From: Alphaproteobacteria bacterium
GTDB taxonomy: Bacteria > Pseudomonadota > Alphaproteobacteria > Micropepsales > Micropepsaceae
DNA length: 47,027 nt
Direction: 5' to 3'
Assembly (NCBI GenBank): GCA_028871345.1
Contig: JAGWNK010000031.1
Coordinates: forward strand, 1 to 47,027
In this document: piece by piece, positions 31,503 through 39,503 of the stretch
Position numbering within the stretch: the first letter of the stretch is position 1
Layout of the letters: each line of letters begins with the position of its first letter
Program-made: the position numbers and the translations under genes
The notes under the pieces: generated by a model
Database searches by the model: none
Seen by the model: only the letters and a program-made list of their open reading frames with translations
What the model was told of the DNA's origin: nothing

Positions 31503-32945
31503 ATGCCTGTTGTATCGGTGAGGGCGGCGTTCCTAGCGGCCGCGGTGTGCCTGGCGGCGTCGACCGTGAACGCCGCGTCGGCTGCGGCCACCGCAGACGG
31601 TGCGTCGGAATTCGTATGGCCGTCCGGCGCGGCATACAGCTATTACGACCATTCGAATCCGTATGCGGCACACGCAGCTACGGCGCAGCCGACTGCTTCG
31701 ACGACATATGCGCCGGCGCAGACAACCAGCACCTATACGTATCCCAGCTACAAGCCGTTCAATGCCTCGGCGACATCGGCGCCGGCGCAGGCAAACCGCG
31801 CCTACGCGTATCCGAGCTACGCGCCGTACTCGGTGTATTCGAGCTACACCCCCTACGCTGCCTACTTGGCGAACAGTCGTGCCGCATCGAATGAACCGGC
31901 GTTGCCGGCAAAGTCGGCCTCTGCGCCGTCATCGACGAGCCACCCGACGGCGATTGCATCGGCGACGTCGACCACCTCGAAGACAACAACGGCATCCCCT
32001 TCGCTGTCGACGGGACCCGATCTCACCTCCTACCCCAGATTCACCCCCACCAGTTTCTGGTACACGCCGCTGCCGGCGCACCCGCCGCTCAACCCGAACT
32101 CAGCGGCTTATGTGAAGGAGTTCATCAGTCAACTCAGCTATTCCAGCGGACGGGCCTGGATCAACACAACCGCCTATTCGAGCCCGATCTATGCCGCGCC
32201 TGCCGGAGCACCCAGGATCACCGTGACGCCGTGGGACTGCCACAATACGGGTCATATCGACTCCGGATTGGCCGCACAGTTCGCTTCGGTGCCCATGCCT
32301 TCCTACGCGCAGCCGGCCGACGGCACCGATGAAGAAATGACCATCTTCCAGCCTTCGACCAACACCATGTGGGAATTCTGGAAGGCCCAGAACGTCAGCG
32401 GCAAATGGCAGGCCTGCTGGGGCGGTCAGATGCAAGGCGTGGCGCAGAGCAACGGCATCTGGCCGGGACGCTATGGCGCCACCGCCACGGGCCTTCCCTT
32501 CGCGGGCGGCGAACTCTCGATAGCGGAACTGCAACAGGGCGCCATCCGCCACGTCGTCGGCATTTCGCTGGTCAACGTCGAGACCTGGAAGATCTTTTCC
32601 TGGCCCGCGCAGCGCTCCGACGGCTACAACCCCAACAACCTGCCCAACCGCATTCCCGAGGGCCTGCGCTTCCGCATCGACCCCAGCGTCAATCTCGATC
32701 TGATCCCCATGCATCCCGTGGCCAGGATGATCGCCAAAGCCGGACAGCAGTACGGCTTCGTGGTCTGGGACAAGGCCGGGGCCATCTCGTTCCGCGCCGA
32801 GAATCCCAAGCGCTACACGCTGGTGGGCCTGCCCAATCCGCTGATCCCGTTGTGGAACGGCACGCCGACCTACATGATCATGGCCAACGTACCCTGGAAC
32901 AAGCTGCAGTTCCTGCCGATGAACTACGGCAAGCCGGCCCAATGA
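31503..32945 (+). CDS. Secreted protein with Tyr/Ala/Ser/Thr/Pro-rich N-terminus and a conserved C-terminal domain of unknown function
   Basis: 480 residues from ATG 31503 (GGAGAGACC upstream). A signal peptide (about 1-24, FLAAAVCLAASTVNA) is followed by about 150 residues of low complexity. That region includes two 23-residue copies starting APAQ and containing Y.YPSY. The C-terminal ~300 residues form a compact domain: FWYTPLPAHPPLNPNS, WINTTAYSSPIYAAP, DEEMTIFQPSTNTMWEFWKA, GRYGATATGLPFAGGELSIAEL, IPEGLRFRID and KAGQQYGFVVWDKAGA. I recognise this layout from secreted proteins common in actinobacteria but know no assigned function. Flanking glycan genes suggest a surface role. A GC hairpin follows the stop. 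Confidence 0.8.
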   Translation: MPVVSVRAAFLAAAVCLAASTVNAASAAATADGASEFVWPSGAAYSYYDHSNPYAAHAATAQPTASTTYAPAQTTSTYTYPSYKPFNASATSAPAQANRAYAYPSYAPYSVYSSYTPYAAYLANSRAASNEPALPAKSASAPSSTSHPTAIASATSTTSKTTTASPSLSTGPDLTSYPRFTPTSFWYTPLPAHPPLNPNSAAYVKEFISQLSYSSGRAWINTTAYSSPIYAAPAGAPRITVTPWDCHNTGHIDSGLAAQFASVPMPSYAQPADGTDEEMTIFQPSTNTMWEFWKAQNVSGKWQACWGGQMQGVAQSNGIWPGRYGATATGLPFAGGELSIAELQQGAIRHVVGISLVNVETWKIFSWPAQRSDGYNPNNLPNRIPEGLRFRIDPSVNLDLIPMHPVARMIAKAGQQYGFVVWDKAGAISFRAENPKRYTLVGLPNPLIPLWNGTPTYMIMANVPWNKLQFLPMNYGKPAQ

Positions 32946-32950
32946 GACGT

Positions 32951-32977
32951 GGGGCGGGCGGCCTCGCCGCCCGCCCC
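32951..32977. terminator. Bidirectional GC-stem terminator between convergent genes
   Basis: A perfect 12-bp stem GGGGCGGGCGGC / GCCGCCCGCCCC with loop CTC fills the 34-base gap between the secreted-protein gene (ends 32945) and the kinase gene (ends 32980). No T run follows on either strand. Position and stability support a shared terminator. Confidence 0.7.
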
Positions 32978-32979
32978 CG

Positions 32980-33960
32980 CTATTGCGCCAAAACCTTGGT
33001 GCCTTCGAAATCGAAGTGGAAGCGCACTTCGCGCAGGCCCGACCCCAGCATGGCGCGGCGCAGTCTCGGCTTGTCCTTGGTGTGGAACAGCAAGAAGCCG
33101 CCGCCGCCCGCCCCGATCAGCTTGCCGCCGGTGGCGCCGTTCATAATCGCGAGTTCGTACCACTCGTCGATCTTGGAGTTGGTGATGGCCTTCGAACGCT
33201 GCTTCTTGTGCTGCCAGTGTTCGTCCATCAGGCGGCCGAACTCATTGAGGTAGCCGCCTTCCAGGGCCTCCAGGCTGCGCAGGCCGAGTTCCTTGATGAA
33301 GTGCAGGTTCTTCAGCATCTCCTCGTCGGAGCGCAGCGTGCGCTCGTTCTGTTCTTCCAGGATGGCGCGCGCCGGCGAGGACAGTCCCGTGTAGAACATG
33401 GCCAGGCTGTCTTCGAGATTGGCGCGCACCTCGTCGGTCATGGTGACGGGCCAGCTTTCCACTCGGTCGTTCTTGCAGAAGCGGAAGGCGCGGATGCCGC
33501 CATGGGCGGAGATGTACTGGTCCTGCTTGCCCAGCGGCTCGTGCAGGCGGTTGATCTGGATGTCGCTCGCCAGCTGCGCCAGCTCCTGCGGCTGGATGGA
33601 TTTGTGCTCGTAGACGTAGAACGCCTTGAGGAGCGCGGTCGTGAACGCCGAGGAGGCGCCGAGCTCGGCGCTGGTGGGAATGTCCACCATGGTGTTCATT
33701 TCGAGGCCACGCCAGTCGACATGCAGCAGCTTGAGCGCCTCGCGCACCACGGGATGCTCGATGGCGTCCGGCGATGTCGTGCGTTCGAGCTTGGAATACT
33801 TGAGCAGCAGGTCGTCGGTGAAGCCGTGATGCAGCGAGATGTAGACGTATTTGTCGATCGCCGCCGAGATCAGGAAGCCTTCGTATTCGCGATAATAGCT
33901 GGGATGGTCGGTGGCCCCGCCGCCCAGGGAGATGCGAAGGGGGCTTCGTACAATAATCAT
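32980..33960 (-). CDS. GHMP kinase similar to D-glycero-D-manno-heptose 7-phosphate kinase (HddA type)
   Basis: 326 residues from ATG 33960 (GGAG upstream). Motif 1 RSPLRISLGGGATDHPSYY, motif 2 PTSAELGASSAFTTALLKAF with the phosphate loop, HEPLGKQDQYISAHGG typical of heptose and fucose kinases, and motif 3 GKLIGAGGGGFLLF. Enzymes of this subgroup phosphorylate C1 of heptose 7-phosphate or a related sugar in the cytoplasm, leading to GDP-heptose or GDP-fucose. No hddC or gmhA partner is next to it, so the exact sugar is open. It follows the epimerase gene after 133 bases. Confidence 0.85.
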   Translation of the reverse strand: MIIVRSPLRISLGGGATDHPSYYREYEGFLISAAIDKYVYISLHHGFTDDLLLKYSKLERTTSPDAIEHPVVREALKLLHVDWRGLEMNTMVDIPTSAELGASSAFTTALLKAFYVYEHKSIQPQELAQLASDIQINRLHEPLGKQDQYISAHGGIRAFRFCKNDRVESWPVTMTDEVRANLEDSLAMFYTGLSSPARAILEEQNERTLRSDEEMLKNLHFIKELGLRSLEALEGGYLNEFGRLMDEHWQHKKQRSKAITNSKIDEWYELAIMNGATGGKLIGAGGGGFLLFHTKDKPRLRRAMLGSGLREVRFHFDFEGTKVLAQ

Positions 33961-34000
33961 ATAAGACTCCGAAATTCCCGCGCCTTGGCGCTGCAGACAC

Positions 34001-34032
34001 GCATTGCAATACGTGCGGAACCGGTGCAATGC
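34001..34032. other. Inverted repeat upstream of the HddA-like kinase gene
   Basis: GCATTGCA (34001-34008) and TGCAATGC (34025-34032) form perfect 8-base arms around 16 bases, 41-72 bases upstream of the kinase start. A TATAAT is present on the minus strand at 34088-34083 without a good -35. Possible operator or leader structure. Confidence 0.35.
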
Positions 34033-34093
34033 AATCGGCGACGGCTTAACGTTCGGCAGCGTCCAATGTCAGCGCTGTCATTATTATAATAGC

Positions 34094-35065
34094 TCAGACG
34101 CGATAGAAGTCGCGATACCATTTGACAAAGCGCGGGATGCCCTCGGCGATGGGGGTCGTGGGCTCGTACCCCAGATCGCGCCGCGACGATTCGATGTCGG
34201 CGAAGGTTTGCTCGACGTCGCCAGGCTGCATCGGTGAAAAGCGCATCTCGGCTTTGCGCCCCAGCGCCTTCTCGAGCGTGGCGATGAAATCCGTGAGCTT
34301 CTCGCTTCTGTTGTTGCCGAGATTGTAGACGGCGCAGGGCGGCGTGCCGCTCGGCTTCCTCGCCATGGCGGCGAGCGTGCCCGACACGATGTCGTCGATA
34401 TAAGTGAAGTCGCGCCACATCTTGCCGTGATTGAAGACGCTGATCGGCTCGCCCTTGAGGATGGCGCGCGTGAAGATCATCGGCGCCATGTCGGGGCGTC
34501 CCCACGGGCCGTAGACGGTGAAGAAGCGCAGCCCCGTCAGCGGCAGGCCGTAGAGATGGGCGTAGGTGTGCGCCATCAGCTCGTCGGCGCGCTTGGTGGC
34601 CGCATAGAGCGATTGCGGCGTGTCGACGCCGTCCCCCACGGCGAACGGCACCTTGGTGTTGCCGCCGTAGACGGAGGAAGAGCTGGCATAGACCATGTGC
34701 TCGAGCCGCCTGCAGGCGCGCGCGAACTCCAGCATCACCACCTGCCCCATCACGTTGGAGGTGACGTAGGCATAGGGGTTTTCCAGCGAATAGCGCACGC
34801 CCGGCTGGGCGCCGAGATGGACGATGTGCATGATGTCGGGAAATTCGCGGCTGAGCGCGCTCATGGCGTCGCGCTCGCTGAAGTCGAGCCTGCGGAAGGT
34901 AAATCCCTGGCGGCTTTCCAGGCGCCCGAGGCGCGCCTGTTTCAGCGAGACCTCGTAATAATCGTTGAGGTTGTCGATTCCGACGACCGGTTCGCCGCGC
35001 GCCAGAAGCGCCTCGGCCGTGTGATAACCGATGAAGCCGGCGACGCCGGTTACGAGCGCAGTCAT
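34094..35065 (-). CDS. NAD-dependent epimerase, UDP-glucuronate 4-epimerase type
   Basis: 323 residues from ATG 35065. An extended short-chain dehydrogenase fold has TGVAGFIGYHTAEALL for NAD binding. IDNLNDYYEVSLKQARLGRL is characteristic of UDP-glucuronate 4-epimerases (CapI/LspL group). Also seen are HLGAQPGVRYSLENPYAYV, SSSSVYGG, catalytic YAATK, and FTVYGPWGRPDMAP. It would interconvert UDP-glucuronate and UDP-galacturonate for surface polysaccharide. It lies between the aminotransferase (58 bases upstream) and the kinase on the same strand. Confidence 0.88.
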   Translation of the reverse strand: MTALVTGVAGFIGYHTAEALLARGEPVVGIDNLNDYYEVSLKQARLGRLESRQGFTFRRLDFSERDAMSALSREFPDIMHIVHLGAQPGVRYSLENPYAYVTSNVMGQVVMLEFARACRRLEHMVYASSSSVYGGNTKVPFAVGDGVDTPQSLYAATKRADELMAHTYAHLYGLPLTGLRFFTVYGPWGRPDMAPMIFTRAILKGEPISVFNHGKMWRDFTYIDDIVSGTLAAMARKPSGTPPCAVYNLGNNRSEKLTDFIATLEKALGRKAEMRFSPMQPGDVEQTFADIESSRRDLGYEPTTPIAEGIPRFVKWYRDFYRV

Positions 35066-35123
35066 GGTGGGTCCCGAAACACCGCGCCCGTCATATCGCA
35101 TACCGCCGGCGTTTGCGCGAGCC

Positions 35124-36245
35124 TCAGCCCCCGGCGCTCTCCAGCACCGCCGCCGCGATCCGGTCCTGCGTCGCCTCGTCGAGGTAGGGGTGCATGGGCA
35201 GGCTCACCACCGTCTGGCTGATCCTCTTGCTGACGGGGATCGGCGCGCTGGGATAGGCGGCATATCCTTTCTGCTCGGACAGCGGGATCGGGTAGTAGAC
35301 CGCCGTCGGTATGCCTTTGGCCTTGAGGTCGCCCTGCAGCTTGCCTCGGTCAGGAACCTGGATCGTGTACTGGGCCCAGGTCGATTGCGCACCGCGGATG
35401 ACCGCCGGCACGCGGATGCGGTTCGACTTGTCCAGGAGCTCGTTGTAGCGCCGCGCCACCTTCTCGCGCAGCTCGACCTCGTCGCGGAAGATCTTCAGCT
35501 TCTCGATCAGGATTGCCGCCTGGATCGTGTCGAGGCGCGAATTCATCCCGATGCGGACGTTCTCGTAGCGGTCGGCGCCCTGGCCGTGGCTGCGGATCGA
35601 TTTCAGGAGATCGGCCAGGCCGTCGTCGTTGGTGAAGGTGCAGCCGCCGTCGCCGTAGCAGCCCAGCGGCTTGGCCGGGAAGAAGCTCGTCGAAGCCGCA
35701 TCGCCGATCGAGCCCGTCACTTTGCCGTGATAGGTGGCCCCGTAGGCCTGAGCCGTGTCGCACAGCATCCTGAGCCCTTCGCGTTTCACGATGGGTTCGA
35801 TGGCCTCGTAGTCGGCCGGCTGGCCGAAGAGATCGACCGGCATCACGACGCGCGCCTTGAGCTTGCCCTCGCGCTTGACCAGCGCGATCGCCGCTTCGAG
35901 GCTGGAGGGGTCCATGTTGTACGTGTCATCGAAGACGTCGACGAACACCGGCGAGGCGCCCACCAGCGATACGACCTCGGCGGAGGCGGCAAAGGTGAAG
36001 GCGGGAACGAACACCGCGTCACCCGGCCCGATTCCCCAGGCCATCAGCACGATCTGCAGGGCGTCGGTGCCGTTGGCGCAGGCGATGGCATGCTTGACGC
36101 CGGCGAACTGCGCCGCCTGCTCCTCGAAGGCCGCCACCTGCGGTCCCATAATCCAGGCGCCGCCGGCCACGGCCGACAGGACGGCCTGGTTCAGCGCTTC
36201 ACCGAGACGGCGGCGCTGGGCTTGCAGATCGATGAAGGGAATCAT
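35124..36245 (-). CDS. DegT/DnrJ/EryC1-family sugar aminotransferase
   Basis: 373 residues from ATG 36245 with CCGGAG upstream. PLP-dependent aspartate-aminotransferase fold: FIDLQAQRRRL at the start, ANGTDALQIVLMAWGIGPGD, VFVPAFTFAASAEVV, LCDTAQAYGATYHG and TSFFPAKPLGCYGDGG with the PLP lysine, then GMNSRLDTIQAAIL and LPMHPYL. The family aminates keto-sugar nucleotides (PseC, ArnB, WbpE types) for glycan synthesis. WbpE/PglE-like enzymes acting on UDP-3-keto or 4-keto sugars are closest in feel; the substrate is not resolvable by eye. First gene of a minus-strand trio with the epimerase and kinase. Confidence 0.88.
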   Translation of the reverse strand: MIPFIDLQAQRRRLGEALNQAVLSAVAGGAWIMGPQVAAFEEQAAQFAGVKHAIACANGTDALQIVLMAWGIGPGDAVFVPAFTFAASAEVVSLVGASPVFVDVFDDTYNMDPSSLEAAIALVKREGKLKARVVMPVDLFGQPADYEAIEPIVKREGLRMLCDTAQAYGATYHGKVTGSIGDAASTSFFPAKPLGCYGDGGCTFTNDDGLADLLKSIRSHGQGADRYENVRIGMNSRLDTIQAAILIEKLKIFRDEVELREKVARRYNELLDKSNRIRVPAVIRGAQSTWAQYTIQVPDRGKLQGDLKAKGIPTAVYYPIPLSEQKGYAAYPSAPIPVSKRISQTVVSLPMHPYLDEATQDRIAAAVLESAGG

Positions 36246-36282
36246 GGAGGTCTCCGGCGCAGTGACGTGACGCAGCGTTTTA

Positions 36283-36300
36283 GGCGGGCTTCCGCCCGCC
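36283..36300 (-). other. GC hairpin in the leader of the aminotransferase gene
   Basis: GGCGGGC-TTCC-GCCCGCC is a perfect 7-bp stem about 38 bases upstream of the aminotransferase start. It has no T run, so it is not an obvious terminator. It could be part of a 5' leader structure or lie between divergent promoters. Confidence 0.35.
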
Positions 36301-36415
36301 GACAACGGAGCGGGCCACACAATATGTTGCCGATTGCGTCAGTTCGGATTCCCCGCCTACATAGCCGCGGCACGTTGACCCGCCCCGTCCGCACGCTATC
36401 TTCCACCTGCCACGA

Positions 36416-36475
36416 ATGAATGCCTCGATGCCGCAACCGGTCACCAGCAACCCCGCGACGGAACGCCCCGCATGA
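36416..36475 (+). CDS. Possible 19-residue leader peptide overlapping ccmF
   Basis: ATG 36416 opens a short frame, MNASMPQPVTSNPATERPA, whose stop TGA overlaps the ccmF start as ATGA. The overlap style matches the true gene junctions downstream (ccmF/ccmH and ccmH/ccmI). It may couple translation into ccmF, or be the last trace of an upstream ccm gene such as ccmE, or chance. No family resemblance. Confidence 0.25.
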   Translation: MNASMPQPVTSNPATERPA

Positions 36476-39030
36476 CGGCCGAAATCGGTCTGTTCGCGCT
36501 CGTCCTCGCGCTGTTCGTTGCGGCGATCCAGTCGGCGGTGCCGCTGATCGGTGCGGCGCGCGGCGAAGCCTCCTGGATGGCGGTGGCGCGCCCCGCCGCC
36601 ATGGCGCTGTTCGCCATGGTCGCGCTCGCCTTCGGCGCCCTCGTCTGGGTGCACGTCACCAGCGATTTCTCGGTCGTCAACGTGGTGGAGAACAGCCACA
36701 CCGACAAGCCGCTGCTCTACAAGATCACCGGCGTGTGGGGCAACCACGAGGGGTCCATGGTGCTGTGGACCTTCATCCTGGCGCTTTACGGCCTGGCGGT
36801 GGCCTTGTTCGGCGGCAATCTGCCGCCCGCCCTGCGCGCCCGCGTTCTATCCGTACAAGGAATGATCGCCTTCGGGTTCCTGCTCTTCATCATCGAGACG
36901 TCCAACCCCTTCCTGCGCATGGACCCGGCGTCCGTCAACGGCTACGGCCTCAACCCGCTGCTGCAAGACCCCGGCCTCGCCTTCCACCCGCCGTTCCTCT
37001 ACCTCGGCTATGTCGGCTTCTCGATGGCGTTCTCGTTCGCCATCGCCGCGCTGATCGAAGGCAAGGTCGACGCCGCCTGGGCGCGCTGGGTGCGGCCCTG
37101 GACGCTGGCCGCCTGGTGCGCGCTGACCCTCGGCATCGCCATGGGGTCGTGGTGGTCCTATTACACGCTGGGCTGGGGCGGCTATTGGGCGTGGGACCCC
37201 GTCGAGAACGCCTCGCTGATGCCGTGGCTCGCCGGCACGGCGCTGCTGCATTCGGCCATCGTCGCCGAAAAGCGCGACAGCCTGAAGGCCTGGACGATCT
37301 TCCTGGCCATCGTGACCTTCTCCTTGTCGCTGCTCGGAACCTTCCTGGTGCGTTCGGGCGTGCTCACTTCGGTACACGCCTTCGCCACCGATCCGGCGCG
37401 CGGCAGCTTCATCCTGATCCTGCTCGGTCTCGTCACCGGAGCCTCGCTGGTGCTGTTCGCCTTGCGGGCTCCGGCGCTGCAGGGCGGCGGCGTGTTCGCG
37501 CCGGTGTCGCGCGAAGGTGCGCTGCTGTTCAACAATGTGTTCCTGGCGACGGCTGCGGCGACGGTGCTGCTGGGTACGCTCTACCCGCTGTTCTCCGACG
37601 CCCTGCATCTCGACAAGATCTCGGTGGCCGCGCCGTACTTCAACGCCACCGTGCCGCCGCTCATCGCGCCGCTCATCCTCGTAATGGCGGCGGGGCCGCT
37701 CCTGTCGTGGAAGCGCGGGGACCTGAAGGGGGCGTTGGAACGCCTGAAGTTCGCCGCGCCCGTGGCGCTCGTGACCATCATCGCTGTCCTTCTGCTGGCC
37801 GGATGGCACGATGCCTGGACCGCCGTCTGGATGGGTCTCGCCGTGTGGCTTTTCGCTGGCACCTTCACCGACTGGGCGGGACGCATCGGCCTGTTCCGCA
37901 CCCCTTTCGCCGACGCCATGCACCGGGCGCGCAAGCTGCCGCGCTCCATCTATGGCATGAGCCTCGCCCATGCTGGGCTGGCGATCGCGCTCATCGGCAT
38001 CGCCGGCTCGACCTCGTGGCAGAGCGAGAAGCTGCTGGTTATGCATCCCGGCCAGACTGCATCGATCGCGGGCTACGACGTAAGGCTGGACGGCATCGCG
38101 GACAACGTGCGCGGCCCCAACTATAGCGCCACGCGCGCCACCTTCGTCGCCAGCCGCGGCGGCAGCATCGTGGCGACGCTCCATCCTGAACGCCGCCTCT
38201 ACGACAATCCGCCGGAGCCCAAATCCACGGTGGGCATCCACACCAACTTCGTCAGCGACCTCTACACCGTTCTCGGCGAATCCGACGGCAAGGGCGGGGT
38301 CGCGGTGCATCTCTTCCACAATCCGCTGGTGCCGTGGATATTCTTCGGGGCCGTGCTGATGGTTCTGGGCGGCGCGGTGTCCCTCAGCGACCGGCGCTAC
38401 CGGATCGGCGCGCCGGCGCGCAAGCCGGGCATCGAAGCGCCGCCGGTCCTTGTTGCATCGGTTCCCCTGGTGATCCCCTGGCGCAAGCTGCTCCGCGCCT
38501 GGCAGTACTTGCTGCCGGTCGCCGTATTCGTCGTTCTGATCGGGTTCTTTGTCTTCCGCCTGCACCAGGCCGGCGAAGGCGAGACGCCCAATCTCGTTCC
38601 TTCGGTGATGATCGACAAGCCGGCGCCGCACTTCGATCTTCCCCCCGTCCTTGCCGGACTGCCCGGCCTGCGCTCGGAAGACCTCAAGGGCCGCGTGACG
38701 CTCGTGAACTTCTTCGCGTCGTGGTGCGCTGCCTGCCGCATCGAGCATCCGTATCTGTCGCAGGTCTCCGCGGCCGGCATCCGGCTCGTCGGCGTCGACT
38801 ACAAGGACAAGCCGGTCGACGCGCGGGCCTGGCTTGGCGCGCTCGGCAACCCCTACCAAGCCGTGGGTGGCGACCGCAATGGCACCACAGGCTTCAATTT
38901 CGGCGTCTACGGTGCGCCGGAATCGTACCTGATCGACAAGAACGGCGTGATCCGCTTCAAGCAGATCGGCGCGCTGACGCCAGAGATCATCCGCAACCAG
39001 ATCATCCCGCTGGCGGAGAAGCTGAAATGA
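36472..39030 (+). CDS. ccmF: CcmF-CcmG fusion: cytochrome c haem lyase subunit joined to thiol-disulfide oxidoreductase
   Basis: 852 residues in one uninterrupted frame from ATG 36472. Residues 1-~650 are CcmF: a polytopic protein with HVTSDFSVVNVVENSHT, ITGVWGNHEGSMVLW, the haem-handling WWD domain (WSYYTLGWGGYWAWDPVENASLMPWL), FLVRSGVLTSVHAFA and the periplasmic region LGESDGKGGVAVHLFHNP. Residues ~670-852 are CcmG/DsbE: its own membrane anchor (YLLPVAVFVVLIGFFVF), IDKPAPHFDLP, the active site WCAAC (Cys752/Cys755) and GVYGAPESYLID. CcmF attaches haem to apocytochrome c; CcmG reduces the apocytochrome or CcmH disulfide. These are normally separate genes. ccmH follows with an ATGA overlap. 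ccmE and ccmABCD are not in the window. Confidence 0.93.
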   Translation: MTAEIGLFALVLALFVAAIQSAVPLIGAARGEASWMAVARPAAMALFAMVALAFGALVWVHVTSDFSVVNVVENSHTDKPLLYKITGVWGNHEGSMVLWTFILALYGLAVALFGGNLPPALRARVLSVQGMIAFGFLLFIIETSNPFLRMDPASVNGYGLNPLLQDPGLAFHPPFLYLGYVGFSMAFSFAIAALIEGKVDAAWARWVRPWTLAAWCALTLGIAMGSWWSYYTLGWGGYWAWDPVENASLMPWLAGTALLHSAIVAEKRDSLKAWTIFLAIVTFSLSLLGTFLVRSGVLTSVHAFATDPARGSFILILLGLVTGASLVLFALRAPALQGGGVFAPVSREGALLFNNVFLATAAATVLLGTLYPLFSDALHLDKISVAAPYFNATVPPLIAPLILVMAAGPLLSWKRGDLKGALERLKFAAPVALVTIIAVLLLAGWHDAWTAVWMGLAVWLFAGTFTDWAGRIGLFRTPFADAMHRARKLPRSIYGMSLAHAGLAIALIGIAGSTSWQSEKLLVMHPGQTASIAGYDVRLDGIADNVRGPNYSATRATFVASRGGSIVATLHPERRLYDNPPEPKSTVGIHTNFVSDLYTVLGESDGKGGVAVHLFHNPLVPWIFFGAVLMVLGGAVSLSDRRYRIGAPARKPGIEAPPVLVASVPLVIPWRKLLRAWQYLLPVAVFVVLIGFFVFRLHQAGEGETPNLVPSVMIDKPAPHFDLPPVLAGLPGLRSEDLKGRVTLVNFFASWCAACRIEHPYLSQVSAAGIRLVGVDYKDKPVDARAWLGALGNPYQAVGGDRNGTTGFNFGVYGAPESYLIDKNGVIRFKQIGALTPEIIRNQIIPLAEKLK

Positions 39031-39503
39031 AGCGGGCCGGCCTTCTTCTCGCCTTCGGGCTGCTGGCCGCGGCCAACGCGGCGTTCGCCATCGCGCCGAA
39101 CGAGATGCTGTCCAACCCCAGGCTGGAGGCGCGGGCGCGCACGATCAGCAAGGAACTGCGCTGCCTCGTCTGCCAGAACGAATCGATCGACGAATCCGAT
39201 GCCCCGCTGGCCCACGATCTGCGCGTGATCGTCCGCAAGCGGCTTCTGGCGGGAGACAGCGACGCGCAGGTCAAGCAATACATCGTCGCGCGCTATGGCA
39301 CCTTCGTGCTGATGAAGCCCCCGTTCGAGGCCGAGACCCTGCTACTGTGGCTGGGCCCGGCGCTGGTGCTGGCAGGCGCGGGCGCCGCGGCCTTCTTCTT
39401 CTACCGCAGCCGGAGCGCGGAGAGCCTGGTGCCGCCGCCGCTCTCCGACGACGAAAAAATCCGCCTTGCGGCGCTCACGCCGCCCACGGAGACGCCGCGA
39501 TGA
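39027..39503 (+). CDS. ccmH: Cytochrome c biogenesis protein CcmH
   Basis: 158 residues; ATG 39027 overlaps the upstream stop. Signal peptide (about 1-21), then the family core with the redox motif KELRCLVCQNESIDES (Cys46, Cys49) and the helical AHDLRVIVRKRLLAGDSDAQVKQYIVARYG. A C-terminal membrane anchor LLLWLGPALVLAGAGAAAFFF follows. It holds or reduces the apocytochrome CXXCH cysteines in the periplasm, passing electrons from CcmG, which here is part of the upstream fusion. Confidence 0.95.
   Translation: MKRAGLLLAFGLLAAANAAFAIAPNEMLSNPRLEARARTISKELRCLVCQNESIDESDAPLAHDLRVIVRKRLLAGDSDAQVKQYIVARYGTFVLMKPPFEAETLLLWLGPALVLAGAGAAAFFFYRSRSAESLVPPPLSDDEKIRLAALTPPTETPR

Noticed and set aside
36847..38859. 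670-codon minus-strand frame antisense to ccmF-ccmG
   Set aside because: Arg/Glu/Gly-rich translation without hydrophobic cores or motifs, a GC-bias shadow of a real gene.
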